From the NCBI GenBank assembly GCA_965248955.1, contig OZ252212.1:1364001-1428000 (forward strand): a stretch of DNA of 64,000 bases, written 5' to 3'. Shown here one piece after another: positions 8,226 through 17,615 of this stretch. A program made the position numbers and the translations under genes. The notes beneath the pieces were generated by a model. The model saw only the letters and a program-made list of their open reading frames with translations. It was not told the origin of the DNA and did no database searches. How positions within the stretch are numbered: position 1 is the stretch's first letter; each line of letters begins with the position of its first letter. The DNA is from DAOUJH01 sp965248955 (GTDB lineage Bacteria > Chloroflexota > Dehalococcoidia > Lucifugimonadales > QGNO01).

Positions 8226-9353
8226 CTAGGCTCCGACAATCTCCTCCATCACCCGGAGCAGGTTCTCCCCAAGCACCTTTCTTACTGTGTCCTCTGATTG
8301 GCCCCGGCGTAGTAGCTCCTCTGTTAGTGCGGGCAGTTTGCTACAGTCCTCCATACCCACGGGTAGGCTGACTACCCCGTCGAAGTCAGATCCAAAGCCT
8401 ACGTGGTCAGGACCTGCGATTTTTAGCGTATGCTCTATGTGGTCAACGACGACCCCAAGATCGGGTGCTGGCACCTTACTCACTAACTCGGCATACTTGG
8501 CTCGTAGCTCTTCCTTTGACCTGTTCAGCGCCTCCTCATCCCCTGCCAGCTTCTCTTCAAGAGACTCCTCTTCAAGACGGTGCTGTTCCATCAGCTTATC
8601 ATTGGCTATCCGGGATTCTTCCGAGATGAACGCTGGCACAAACGTAACGCACACAACGCCGCCACCTTCAGCAACTGCTTTTATTTGCTCATCTCTGAGA
8701 TTCCTGCGGTGATCGCATAAAGACCTGGCAGAAGAGTGCGAAGCTATCACTGGCTTGGAAGAGGCTTTGATGGCATCCCAGAAGGTCTCTTCAGACACAT
8801 GGGAGATATCAACCATCATGCCTAGTCGGTTCATCTCTTTCACTACCTCGACTCCAAAAGGTGTCAGCCCGTGATGCTTCGGTGTATCCAGACAGCCGTC
8901 CGCCCAGTTGTTATTGTTGCTCCAGGTAAGCGTCATGTAACGCACGCCCAGTTCAAAGAACATGCGAAGAACGCCCAGATCGTCTTCAATGGCATGCCCT
9001 CCCTCAATACAGAGGATTGCCGCTAGTTTGCCTCCGCCGACGATACGTCTGACATCGCTGGCTGTGGTTGCCAGTTCAAAATCATCTGGGTAGTTCTTGC
9101 ATAGCTGTTTAATCGAGTCTAGGTCCTGCAAGACCCGCAGGATGCATTCCCTTTTTGGAATGAGGTCGGGGCGGATCCAGGCGGAGAAGAAGACGGCGTC
9201 GAGACCACCCTGGCGCATCTTGGGCGCGTCCACGTGAGTGAGACTGCCACCCCGTCCCACGTCCGCGCCATTGTCCACAATGCGGTCCGGTGTGTCGGCG
9301 TGGCAGTCAATTACGATAGAGGAGTAATGCAGATTCCCTTCTCCAGAGTTCAT
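8226..9353 (-). CDS. Membrane dipeptidase (peptidase M19)
   Basis: A 375-residue M19/renal dipeptidase-type enzyme. ATG 9353 is chosen because GGAGGTG lies eight bases upstream. Metal and catalytic motifs are present: DCHADTPD (H-x-D), CIEGGHAIEDD (Glu), DISHVSEETFW and VIASHSSARSLCDHRRN (histidines), and VGFGSDFDG near the end. No signal peptide is seen, so it is probably cytoplasmic despite the family name. The family hydrolyses dipeptides and some cyclic or beta-lactam amides. Residues 275-310 form a Glu/Lys-rich helical insert (HRLEEESLEEKLAG). It converges on the carbamoyltransferase and follows the MFS gene at 10734. Confidence 0.92.
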   Translation of the reverse strand: MNSGEGNLHYSSIVIDCHADTPDRIVDNGADVGRGGSLTHVDAPKMRQGGLDAVFFSAWIRPDLIPKRECILRVLQDLDSIKQLCKNYPDDFELATTASDVRRIVGGGKLAAILCIEGGHAIEDDLGVLRMFFELGVRYMTLTWSNNNNWADGCLDTPKHHGLTPFGVEVVKEMNRLGMMVDISHVSEETFWDAIKASSKPVIASHSSARSLCDHRRNLRDEQIKAVAEGGGVVCVTFVPAFISEESRIANDKLMEQHRLEEESLEEKLAGDEEALNRSKEELRAKYAELVSKVPAPDLGVVVDHIEHTLKIAGPDHVGFGSDFDGVVSLPVGMEDCSKLPALTEELLRRGQSEDTVRKVLGENLLRVMEEIVGA

Positions 9354-9432
9354 GCTGAGACACCTCCACAATGTATTTCATGCAAGATACAGAACTGTTG
9401 ATGGCATAGTATCTCTTTTGTACATGGACAGG

Positions 9433-10734
9433 CTAGGTTTCCGAAACCGAAACGTTAGGCCTGCGTATGCCTGCTACCAGTAACATGGCCACAAATCCGG
9501 CTACGGCAAAACCAGCGAAAGCTAGCAAGTAGTCTCCGGTGAGGTCGAATACCACACCGGCAAAGACCGGCCCGATTAGAGTACCTACGGTCTGTACCGT
9601 GCTCATCAGGCCACGGATGGTGGCAAAGGACTTGCGGCCAAAGTAGTCAGCTTGGAGCGAAACCGGCAACACAATAGAGCCGCCATATGCCACAGCATAC
9701 AGAACAAGAGCTCCGATAAGCAGCGGCTGGGTTTCCACTTGAGTCATTGCGAGCATGGTCAAGCTAGTCACCCCCAGCGTGCCGGCCAGCAGATACCGCT
9801 TGTCAATGAAGTCACCCAGCCAGGAAACGCCGATCCTGCCTAATAGGCTTACAAGTGCGACAGCCCCAAGGAGGGAACTAGCCACGACAAATGTAAACCC
9901 CCTGTCGACCATCATCGCGACGAAGTGGATGGTGAACCCTGTAGTTACTATGGCACGAAGAGATAGAGACGCACCCAGGAACCAGAATTGGGTTGTTTTA
10001 AGGCTCTGAAGTCCTCCAATCTCCGGACCACTGACTGGTCTGGGACGACTTGTACCACGTGAAGTACCTGGGACAGTGTTGGACACGCCCGAGCCGTCTG
10101 GGAGCAATCCATAGTCCTCCGGCCTATGCCGCATTACCATTGCAAGTGGCAAGCCCGCAGTTAGGATCAGGATCCCAGATGCGATCGCTGCACTGCGCCA
10201 CCCGTGGACTGATATCCACCATCCCAAGACTGGCAGCAGCAACGCTCCACCTATGCCCACACCGGACATCACAAATCCAAGTGCTCTGCTACGTTTTCTA
10301 AAGAACCAGTTAGCCACGGCAGCGGTAGCCGGGGCGAATGTCCCCAGACTACCCCCCAGAGTGATCGTGAGGATATAGACCAAGTACAGGGCAAGAAGAG
10401 AATTGACTCCCGCAAGTAAGACGAAGCCCAATCCCATCAGTGGGATGCCAATGAACATCATCTTCCTAGGCCCGTACTTGTCTATTAGGAAACCCTCAAC
10501 CGGCCCCAGGAATCCCCCCTCCAAACGCGCCAAGGCAAAAACACCTGATAAAGCGCTACGGCTCCAGCCAAACTCCACGCTTAGCGGCAAGAAAAAGGCG
10601 CTGAAGCCATAGAAGTTTAGCCCTGCGCCCATCGCGGTGAGGACAGAGCCCCCTGCCACTATCCACCAACCATAGAAAACGCCGTCGGGGTTCCACTTCC
10701 GTCGAGTCGTCGTACCGCGCGTTGCGTCGCTCAT
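9433..10734 (-). CDS. MFS transporter (monocarboxylate/oxalate-formate type)
   Basis: A 433-residue MFS protein with about 12 membrane spans, a hydrophilic N-terminal leader (MSDATRGTTTRRK) and signature-A loop GFLIDKYGPRKMMF. NWFFRKRSRALGF is the cytoplasmic loop between TM4 and TM5. A basic and polar loop near residues 210-235 splits the two halves. It is a paralogue of the carrier at 214-1479 (both begin with F-Y-G-W-I/W-I-V-A-G). The substrate is unknown. It is co-directional with the amidohydrolase upstream and the dipeptidase downstream, which suggests uptake or export of the compound they process. Confidence 0.9.
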   Translation of the reverse strand: MSDATRGTTTRRKWNPDGVFYGWWIVAGGSVLTAMGAGLNFYGFSAFFLPLSVEFGWSRSALSGVFALARLEGGFLGPVEGFLIDKYGPRKMMFIGIPLMGLGFVLLAGVNSLLALYLVYILTITLGGSLGTFAPATAAVANWFFRKRSRALGFVMSGVGIGGALLLPVLGWWISVHGWRSAAIASGILILTAGLPLAMVMRHRPEDYGLLPDGSGVSNTVPGTSRGTSRPRPVSGPEIGGLQSLKTTQFWFLGASLSLRAIVTTGFTIHFVAMMVDRGFTFVVASSLLGAVALVSLLGRIGVSWLGDFIDKRYLLAGTLGVTSLTMLAMTQVETQPLLIGALVLYAVAYGGSIVLPVSLQADYFGRKSFATIRGLMSTVQTVGTLIGPVFAGVVFDLTGDYLLAFAGFAVAGFVAMLLVAGIRRPNVSVSET

Positions 10735-10868
10735 CTCAGGGTTGCCCCCAGACGGCTAGTGGCAGTCCCAAGCCTTGAACTCCATAAGTCGCACCATATT
10801 GGTAGGCCAATCTACTTTCGAAAGGTTGAACGCTGAGCACAGAGATTTCGATACCAGTAAGCGGTAAA

Positions 10869-12140
10869 TCAGATCTCCGTGCGCGAGTACGGCAGTATTT
10901 GACGTCCGGCCCTCATGACCATGGCCATTTCACGCAATGCCGGAATACTCTGCAAGGGATCCCGTTCCACAACGATCAGATCGGCCTCCTTGCCGACTTC
11001 TAAAGTCCCGACTTGGTCGCTCATCCCTATTGCTTCGGCAGCTTCACCTGTCGCCGATCTTATTACGTCCATATTGGACATGCCGGCCTCCGAATGGAGT
11101 TCCAGTCCCAGGCAGTAGTCACCGAAGGACTGTATAGCATCGGTGCCGGCAATTATTCTGATCCCCCACTCAGTCCACATTCTTCCCAGGAACTCCAGTT
11201 GACTTTCACACTTTGCCTTGAGGCTTTCAAGCCGGGCATGCTCTTCTATAGACAGAGGCTCCGTCTCTGCTTGCGCCAGCAGCCTCTCGCGTCCGCGGAA
11301 ACCGGTTTGCACTGTTGGGCTGACGTAAACCCCCTGTTCCGCGATCCGCTCCGCAATGCGCTGGTCAAATTCATAGGAGCCGTCGGGCTCAATGAACCCT
11401 GCATGCTCAATCATATCTACTCCCGCGTCAAGAGCGTTTGTGATGCTCCGAGTAGCCATGCAATGTGCCGTGGTGAGCTTGCCATGCACATGAGCTTCGT
11501 CGACGATCACCCTCATCTCCTCCACACTGTACGAATCTCTGCGATTATCGGTGATCGCGGTACCTCCACCGGAGGCCATTATCTTAATATGATCGGCTCC
11601 GTCTTTGACGAGTGTTCGGACTGCCTGTCGTACACCATCCACACCATCGGCTTCGCCGTTACACCAAAAGAAGTGCCCACCTGTCATGGTCACTGGTCGT
11701 CCACAGAGTAGAAGGCGTGGAGACGTCACAAGCCCCTGTGCTGCGGCGGACCGCAGGTCAAAGGTTATCCTATTGCGTGCTCCGTTATCCCTCAGTGTGG
11801 TTACTCCAGAACTGAGGTGGATATGGGTGTTGTGCGCAGCCCTCAGAAGCATGATCTCATCGGAGTCGCGTTCGATCACCTTCTCATAAGGTCCGTCCTC
11901 GTAGCCGTGACCATTAACAGTACCGAACATTAGGTGGGTGTGAGCGTCGATCAGTCCGGGCAAGACGTAGCCATTAGGGAATTCCATGATCCGCACGCCG
12001 GGTCCTTCCGGCAGCTTAAGTTGCGACTTTGGGCCAACTTGGCTAATTTTGGATCCCTCGATCACGATTGCGGCGTCCTGTATAGGAGCTCTGCCCGTAC
12101 CGTCTATCAACTGCCTACCGCTTACTACTGTTGTAACCAT
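10869..12140 (-). CDS. Imidazolonepropionase/prolidase-like amidohydrolase
   Basis: A 423-residue amidohydrolase. ATG 12140 follows GAGGTG at the right distance; the GTG three codons earlier does not. Metal ligands are D-A-H-T-H-L near residue 65, Lys in HIKIMASGGG, His of TAHCMAT and MIEHAGFIEP, and Asp of IAGTDA. The C-terminal beta-sandwich end (GKEADLIVVERDPL) is typical. The subgroup hydrolyses cyclic amides or Xaa-Pro-like peptides. It shares whole blocks (EADGVDGVRQAVR, DAGVDM) with the gene at 37912-39162, so the two are paralogues. A TATAAT on this strand at 12179-12174 could be its -10 box, with no good -35. Confidence 0.92.
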   Translation of the reverse strand: MVTTVVSGRQLIDGTGRAPIQDAAIVIEGSKISQVGPKSQLKLPEGPGVRIMEFPNGYVLPGLIDAHTHLMFGTVNGHGYEDGPYEKVIERDSDEIMLLRAAHNTHIHLSSGVTTLRDNGARNRITFDLRSAAAQGLVTSPRLLLCGRPVTMTGGHFFWCNGEADGVDGVRQAVRTLVKDGADHIKIMASGGGTAITDNRRDSYSVEEMRVIVDEAHVHGKLTTAHCMATRSITNALDAGVDMIEHAGFIEPDGSYEFDQRIAERIAEQGVYVSPTVQTGFRGRERLLAQAETEPLSIEEHARLESLKAKCESQLEFLGRMWTEWGIRIIAGTDAIQSFGDYCLGLELHSEAGMSNMDVIRSATGEAAEAIGMSDQVGTLEVGKEADLIVVERDPLQSIPALREMAMVMRAGRQILPYSRTEI

Positions 12141-12520
12141 CCGGAGCACCTCGTTTCTTGTTTGACACTGGAGATTATAGCGCGGGCAGTACAGTACATG
12201 CCCAAGTGGTATATCGGGGAACGAACTTCAGCGCAGTTGACCCTTCCATCAGTCTTCCCGGAAGGTCTGCGGCCTCTTGCCATACCCCCCTCGTGGCCGT
12301 GCTTTCCCACACTGATGCGGCTTTGCACCAAAAAACGGATTGACGCATGACTTTTAGTTTATGTGTCGGACTTTGGTGCAAGGGCTATACGACCAGTGCA
12401 ACGTGGTGGTAGCCTATATCTTACCCCAATGTATTTGTTTTAAGCAGCCTGCTAGCGATCACCTATAACGACCTGATCGGTTCTCCCACTAGGCCCACCG
12501 CCAAGGCTCGGAGGCTGGAC
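12141..12520. other. Intergenic stretch with promoter elements only
   Basis: About 380 bases between divergent genes with no supported coding region. It holds the ribosome binding site and likely -10 box (12174-12179, minus strand) of the amidohydrolase. Short open frames on both strands lack any motif or codon pattern that suggests a protein. Confidence 0.4.
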
Positions 12521-13069
12521 GTGGCACAAACAGTAGCCGACCGCAGAATCGAAGCCGCTCTTGTAGTGGCTGTGTCCGAGGCCGAGCCGCTCGTGGGAAG
12601 CTTCCGAGCAGAATATGATCCGGCAGCTACCTGGGGCGTCCCCGCACACATTACGATCAACTATCCATTCATTTCCGGTGTTAGGCCCTCTGCCGACACT
12701 CTCAGTCGCCTGTCGAAGATGTTCGCCGCGATAAGGCCGTTTTCATACATCCTAGACCACATCGGGAGGTTCCCTAACGTTGTGTATCTGGCTCCTACTC
12801 CATCTGCCCCGTTTGTCCAACTGATCGAACAGACTGCTCAAGAGTTTCCTGAGTCTCCACCCTATGGAGGGCAATTCGACAACATTACACCCCATCTAAC
12901 TGTTGCGTATTTAAGGGATAGCGATCTACTCTTGTCTGTCGAGCGGGAATTTTCGGACGTGGCATCAAACCAACTCCCTCTTCATGCATTCGCAGACCAA
13001 GTGTGGCTGATGGACGACAGTGCCGGACGATGGGAGAAGCGAGTCTCCTTCTCCCTGGGTACCATGTGA
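12521..13069 (+). CDS. 2H phosphoesterase (2'-5' RNA ligase family)
   Basis: A 182-residue protein with the two H-x-T motifs that define the 2H family: PAHITINYPF at about residue 43 and PHLTVAYL at about residue 127. These histidines act on 2',3'-cyclic phosphates or 2'-5' linkages in RNA or nucleotides. The start is a GTG. The N-terminal stretch RIEAALVVAVSEAEPLV forms the first strand and helix of the fold. It stands alone on the plus strand between two minus-strand blocks, so it has its own promoter, not clearly visible. The exact substrate cannot be told. Confidence 0.85.
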   Translation: MAQTVADRRIEAALVVAVSEAEPLVGSFRAEYDPAATWGVPAHITINYPFISGVRPSADTLSRLSKMFAAIRPFSYILDHIGRFPNVVYLAPTPSAPFVQLIEQTAQEFPESPPYGGQFDNITPHLTVAYLRDSDLLLSVEREFSDVASNQLPLHAFADQVWLMDDSAGRWEKRVSFSLGTM

Positions 13070-13252
13070 GGACAGCCTTGGATCCCGCCGACGTATCGGA
13101 GCAGCCTGATCCAGCGCTCCGTTCTTGTGCTCCAGCACTGCGCAAATCACCCTGTCGAAACCTACTACATAAAAAGACAGTGGGAGTCACTATTGCAAGG
13201 ATACTAGCCGCCGGCGCAGGAACCCGTAACTGCAGGCACACCCTCTGAATAG

Positions 13253-14830
13253 CTAGTGCAGGAAATGACGCACGCCTGAAAAGACCATCGCTATCCCCAG
13301 GCGGTCGGCGGTGGCTATGATCTCTTCGTCACGGATTGAGCCGCCCGGCTGAACGATGGCGACGATGCCCGCCCTGGCCCCTTCCACTACGTTGTCATCG
13401 AAGGGGAACAATGCATCTGAGGCGAGCACGGCGCCCTTTGACCGTTCGCCAGCGAACTGCGACGCCAGCCTCACGCTGGTTACCCGGTTGGGCTGGCCGG
13501 CTCCCATGCCAACGAGCACGCCGTCTTTGACCATAGTGATGGCGTTGGACTTCACGTGCTTGCATACCGCCCAGGCCACACCCATGTCTGCTAATTCAGG
13601 CGCTGAGGGCCGTCTCTTTGTAACTACCTGGAAAACGGTCTCCCCGGAGACAGTGACGTCGGCTTCCTGCACCAGGGCTCCTCCTCTCACGGTGCGAACC
13701 TCCCTGCGCGGTCGGCGCGCGTCCCCGGGAGGGACAGTGAGGATGCGCAGGTCTTTAGACTTTTTCTTCAGGTGCTCCAGGGCTTCCGGTTCGGCACCTG
13801 GCGCAACGACGATTTCGTAGAACATACGCCCGCCGCTCTCCGGACTGCGCACTTCGCGCACGGCCTTGGCATAGGCCATGTCTATAGGCCGGTTGGAGGC
13901 GACTATTCCCCCATAGGCAGAAACGGGATCACCCTGCGCCAGAGCCTTCTCATAAAGGCCGGCGACGTCGCCGGCCCCCGTGGCGAAACAGCAGGGATTT
14001 GTGTGTTTGATAATAGCTACGGCAGGCTCACGGAAGTCAGCGACAAGGTTGAAAGCGGCGTCCGCGTCCAGAATGTTGACAAAGGATAGCTCCTTGCCGT
14101 GGTGCTGTGTAAAACCTCCCATGCCTTCAACCGGTCCTGAGTCCAGCGTGTAGAAGGCGCCCTTTTGATGAGGGTTCTCACCGTAGCGCAGGTCAAATCT
14201 CTTATTCAGACCAATGGTCAACTCATCCGGGAAGGAAGATGCACTATCGCGGGTAAGGTACTGCGAAACGGCGGTATCGTACAGCGCCACGTGTTGGAAA
14301 GCCTTGTGGGCCAGGCCTTGCCGGTCGTCCATGGAAAGGCCACTGCCACCCAGCTTGTCCGACACCCACTCGTAGTCAGCAGGATCCACGACTACCACGA
14401 CGTGAGGGAAGTTCTTTGCCGAGGCTCTGATCAGGGTAGGCCCGCCGATGTCGATGTTTTCCAACGCCTCTTCCAGGGTCACGCCGTTTTCCCCTACCGT
14501 TTCGCGGAACGGGTACAGGTTGCACACCACCAGATCAATCGTGTCGATGCCGTGCTCAGCGAGCTGCGCCATATCCCGGGGCAGGTCGCGCCTGGCCAGG
14601 ATGCCTCCGTGTACCTTGGGATGAAGCGTTTTTACACGTCCGTCCATCATTTCAGGGAACCCGGTCATGTCGGCGACCTGCTGCACCGGCAGACCCGCCC
14701 CCGATAGCTCCCGGTGGGTACCCCCTGTGCTGACTAGGTCGTACCCCAGCTTGTGAATAGACCCGGCAAACTCCACAAGGCCGGTCTTATTAGATACGCT
14801 AAGCAATGCCTTCAATGGGTTCCCTCTCAA
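13253..14830 (-). CDS. purH: Bifunctional AICAR transformylase/IMP cyclohydrolase
   Basis: A 525-residue PurH, normal length. The N-terminal MGS-like cyclohydrolase domain is marked by LLSVSNKTGLVEFA, STGGTHREL, GRVKTLHPKVHGGIL and IDLVVCNLYPF. The C-terminal transformylase is marked by LRYGENPHQKGAFY, IIKHTNPCC and the AWAVCKHVKSNAI block with its lysine and histidine, ending in VFSGVRHFLH. It carries out the last two steps of IMP synthesis using 10-formyl-THF, which the fhs product at 23856-25475 can supply. It lies downstream of purF and purM on the same strand with a 95-bp gap. Confidence 0.97.
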   Translation of the reverse strand: MRGNPLKALLSVSNKTGLVEFAGSIHKLGYDLVSTGGTHRELSGAGLPVQQVADMTGFPEMMDGRVKTLHPKVHGGILARRDLPRDMAQLAEHGIDTIDLVVCNLYPFRETVGENGVTLEEALENIDIGGPTLIRASAKNFPHVVVVVDPADYEWVSDKLGGSGLSMDDRQGLAHKAFQHVALYDTAVSQYLTRDSASSFPDELTIGLNKRFDLRYGENPHQKGAFYTLDSGPVEGMGGFTQHHGKELSFVNILDADAAFNLVADFREPAVAIIKHTNPCCFATGAGDVAGLYEKALAQGDPVSAYGGIVASNRPIDMAYAKAVREVRSPESGGRMFYEIVVAPGAEPEALEHLKKKSKDLRILTVPPGDARRPRREVRTVRGGALVQEADVTVSGETVFQVVTKRRPSAPELADMGVAWAVCKHVKSNAITMVKDGVLVGMGAGQPNRVTSVRLASQFAGERSKGAVLASDALFPFDDNVVEGARAGIVAIVQPGGSIRDEEIIATADRLGIAMVFSGVRHFLH

Positions 14831-14925
14831 ATAGCGGAGTGCGCTTATTCTTCAGAGTTAAATACTCGCCCCAATGCCTCAACGCTATGCTAAGATTTCC
14901 CTCAATCCATTTAGTGAAACGAGGA

Positions 14926-15918
14926 CTAACGCGCCCCGGCCACTTCCCCAACTACCCACGCTTCGGGGAGTGTCCGCACAACATTGGAGGCGTGCTCCGC
15001 CGCGCAGACCAGAACCATGCCCACGCCCATATTGAACACACGCCTCATCTCAGCAAGGTCTACATCCCCCGCGGCCTGAATTACGCGGAAGATGGACGGC
15101 GTTTCCCAGGAAGACCAGTCCACGCTTGCCGTCAAACTCCGTGGCATCACCCTCTCCAAATTATCCTCCGCACCGCCGCCCGTGATGTGGGCCATAGCCT
15201 TGATGAGGGGAAGCACCGGTTCCAGCAAAGGCCAGTAGCCGCGGTGAGGTTCCAACAGCGCCTCGCCAAGGGTACACCCCAGTTCGGCATATGCGTTGTA
15301 CAGAGGAGACCTATCCTCTTCCAGGTTGAATATGGCCCGCACCAGGGAATAGCCGTTGGTGTGCAGTCCACTGGAAGGCAGGCCGATCAAGAAGTCGCCC
15401 GCCTTGATGCTGGAAGGGTCGAGCAGGGCTTCACGCTCCGCCGCGCCAACTACAAACCCCACCAGTTCGAATGCCCCCGGCTTGAAAACGCCCGACATCT
15501 GAGATGTCTCGCCGCCCAAGAGGGCGCATCCAGCCTCGCCACAGGCTTCAGCCATGCCTCTCACCAGGGCCTCCAGCCGCTCCGGCAACAACGACTCCAT
15601 GGCAATGTAGTCCAGGAAGAAAAGCGGCCTTGCTCCGCTGGTAAGCACGTCGTTGATGCTCTGGTTTACTACGTCTTTGCCAATGGTCTGGTATTGGTCC
15701 AGCCAAACCGCCAGTTTCAGCTTGGTGCCTACACCGTCGGTGCTGGAAACAAGCACTGGCTCTCTGTAGTTCTGAAGCTGAAACAACCCCCCAAACAAAC
15801 CCACGTCTCCCAGAACCTGGGGACCGAAAGTAGAACGGGCTAGGGGTTTGATGAGGTCTTTGACGTGGGCGGCGGCGTCCAGGTCTACACCTGATGCCAG
15901 ATAGGTCATTCTGGGCAT
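14926..15918 (-). CDS. purM: Phosphoribosylformylglycinamidine cyclo-ligase (AIR synthetase)
   Basis: A 330-residue PurM, slightly shorter than the usual 345. Motifs: TYLASGVDLDAAAHV, VLVSSTDGVGTKLKLA (ATP site), SINDVLTSGARPLFFLDY, LLGGETSQMSG and GLPSSGLHTNGYSLVR, then AHITGGGAEDNLERV. It converts FGAM to AIR with ATP, the fifth step of purine synthesis, in the cytoplasm. In many proteins GGAEDN reads GGG-x-x-x-N, which holds here. It starts three bases after purF stops, so the two are translated from one message. Confidence 0.96.
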   Translation of the reverse strand: MPRMTYLASGVDLDAAAHVKDLIKPLARSTFGPQVLGDVGLFGGLFQLQNYREPVLVSSTDGVGTKLKLAVWLDQYQTIGKDVVNQSINDVLTSGARPLFFLDYIAMESLLPERLEALVRGMAEACGEAGCALLGGETSQMSGVFKPGAFELVGFVVGAAEREALLDPSSIKAGDFLIGLPSSGLHTNGYSLVRAIFNLEEDRSPLYNAYAELGCTLGEALLEPHRGYWPLLEPVLPLIKAMAHITGGGAEDNLERVMPRSLTASVDWSSWETPSIFRVIQAAGDVDLAEMRRVFNMGVGMVLVCAAEHASNVVRTLPEAWVVGEVAGAR

Positions 15919-15921
15919 GCC

Positions 15922-17367
15922 CTAGGAGCGCTCCAAGGCCAGCTTGTCAAATTCTAACTGGACAGGGATGGGGTAGTTGCCCGTGAAACAGGCGGCACAG
16001 AAACTGTCTTCGCTGCCGTTTACCGTCTCCAGCAGCCCTTCCACGCTGAGGTAACCAAGGCTGTCAGCGTCCACGAACTCCTTTATCTCCTCAAGCGACA
16101 TATTGGCCGCCAGCAGTTCGCCCTTGGTCGCCATATCCACACCAAAGTGGCAGGGGAAGCGTATGGGCGGTGCGCACACTCGCATGTGAACTTCCTTGGC
16201 GCCGGACTTGCGCACCATGCTTACCACTTGTGGCGTGGTGGTGCCTCGCACAATGCTATCGTCCACAATTACCACTCGCTTGCCGCTAAAGACTTCAGGC
16301 AGGGGATTGAACTTCATCTGTACGCCCAGCTCGCGTATGCGCTGGTCTGGCTGTATGAAGGTACGCCCCACGTACCGGTTTTTAACCAGGCCATCGCTGA
16401 ACGGGATGCCCGACTCCTGCGAATAGCCTACTGCCGCGGCTGTGGCTGAATCAGGCACACCGACCACAATGTCCGCTTTCACGGGATGCTCTTTGGCCAA
16501 CCGTTTGCCCATCTCAACACGCGACAGATAGTTGAGCCGACCTCCCAGCAGGCTATCCGGCCTGGCGAAGTAGATGTACTCAAAAACGCATGGTGCGGGA
16601 TTGGGCAGACGGCCGGCGTATGGAATAGAGCTCAAGCCGTCCTCGTTGATGATAACTGTTTCACCCGGCTCTATCTCGCGTAGGAAGCGGGCTCCCAAGT
16701 GGTCCAAAGCACAGGATTCCGATGCAATTATCCAGCCGCAATCCAGCTTACCCAGGCAGAGAGGCCTGACGCCGCGCGGGTCGCGGATGCCTATTAGGCT
16801 ATCGTTGGTTAGCACGGTTAGAGAGTACGCCCCCTGCAAACGCGGCATAGTGTAGGCCACCCTCTCGGCAAGGTCCTCACCGGGAGCGTGGACCAACATT
16901 TGAGCTATGACTTCGGAGTCGGTGCCCGTGGAGAAGGCGGCGCCCATTTCCATGAGCTCGGCGCGCAACTCTTCCGCGTTGATAACATTGCCGTTGTGAG
17001 CCAGGGCCAGTTCCAGCCCGCCATTTTCGGCCAAAATGGGCTGAGCATTCTGAATACGCGTTGAACCAGTGGTGGAATAGCGGGTGTGGCCTATAGCAAT
17101 GTGCCCTTCCAGGCGCTCTAGATCGCTCTCTCGGAAAGCCTGGGACACAAGCCCCATGGAAGTGTGGGTATGAATGTGTTTACCGGTGGCTGTAGAGATA
17201 CCCGCACTTTCCTGGCCCCTGTGCTGCAAGGCATAGAGACCGTAGAATGCGGTTTGGGCTACATTGAGGCCTGGTGCGTATACGCCTATAACTCCACAAC
17301 TTTCGTGGAGAGAATCGTCATCATTAGCTGCAGTCCCAATGGAAGACTCCGCAAATGAAGCCAACAA
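15922..17367 (-). CDS. purF: Amidophosphoribosyltransferase (Fe-S type)
   Basis: A 481-residue PurF. A short propeptide of about 24 residues precedes Cys in HESCGVIGVYAP, the N-terminal nucleophile exposed by self-cleavage. Glutaminase motifs GHTRYSTTGS and LALAHNGNV follow. The PRTase loop is VVIVDDSIVRGTT. Cysteines in RVCAPPIRFPC and the late FCAAC pair are as in the Bacillus-type [4Fe-4S] enzymes. It makes phosphoribosylamine from PRPP and glutamine, the committed step. It is first gene of purF-purM-purH and has its own promoter at 17396-17425. Confidence 0.97.
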   Translation of the reverse strand: MLASFAESSIGTAANDDDSLHESCGVIGVYAPGLNVAQTAFYGLYALQHRGQESAGISTATGKHIHTHTSMGLVSQAFRESDLERLEGHIAIGHTRYSTTGSTRIQNAQPILAENGGLELALAHNGNVINAEELRAELMEMGAAFSTGTDSEVIAQMLVHAPGEDLAERVAYTMPRLQGAYSLTVLTNDSLIGIRDPRGVRPLCLGKLDCGWIIASESCALDHLGARFLREIEPGETVIINEDGLSSIPYAGRLPNPAPCVFEYIYFARPDSLLGGRLNYLSRVEMGKRLAKEHPVKADIVVGVPDSATAAAVGYSQESGIPFSDGLVKNRYVGRTFIQPDQRIRELGVQMKFNPLPEVFSGKRVVIVDDSIVRGTTTPQVVSMVRKSGAKEVHMRVCAPPIRFPCHFGVDMATKGELLAANMSLEEIKEFVDADSLGYLSVEGLLETVNGSEDSFCAACFTGNYPIPVQLEFDKLALERS

Positions 17368-17395
17368 GCACCCCCGGGCAGGCTGGACATTTCAG

Positions 17396-17425
17396 ATTAT
17401 AAGTCGCTGGGGGCACTCCGGTCAA
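17396..17425 (-). promoter_or_regulatory. Sigma-70-type promoter of purF
   Basis: On the minus strand a TTGACC hexamer (17425 to 17420) is followed after 18 bases by a consensus TATAAT (17401 to 17396). Transcription would begin near 17389, about 20 bases before the purF start. Confidence 0.65.
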
Positions 17426-17471
17426 ACAGTAGAGTATAATAATTTCCCATAGTAATAGAAGGCCGGACATG

Positions 17472-17483
17472 CGGACATGTCCG
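17472..17483. promoter_or_regulatory. 12-bp perfect palindrome, possible operator
   Basis: CGGACATGTCCG is a perfect inverted repeat, and a further GGACATG lies directly before it (17465-17471). It sits between the divergent purF and greA promoters, a fitting place for a dimeric repressor, but no regulator is known for it. Confidence 0.3.
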
Positions 17484-17515
17484 TACGCCCATCCGTATCC
17501 ATATTTTCACTACCC

Positions 17516-17545
17516 TTTACAATCAAGAAATACTTGCGCTAAACT
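17516..17545 (+). promoter_or_regulatory. Possible promoter of the greA operon
   Basis: TTTACA (17516-17521) and TAAACT (17540-17545) are 18 bases apart, each one or two mismatches from consensus. They lie about 70 bases before the greA start. A plausible but not strong promoter. Confidence 0.4.
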
Positions 17546-17615
17546 CTGTCTTAGCAGGGCATTAGGGGTGACTCCTTTGCCCTGACTTTCTTTTTGTTCG
17601 TTGGGTAAGGATGAA

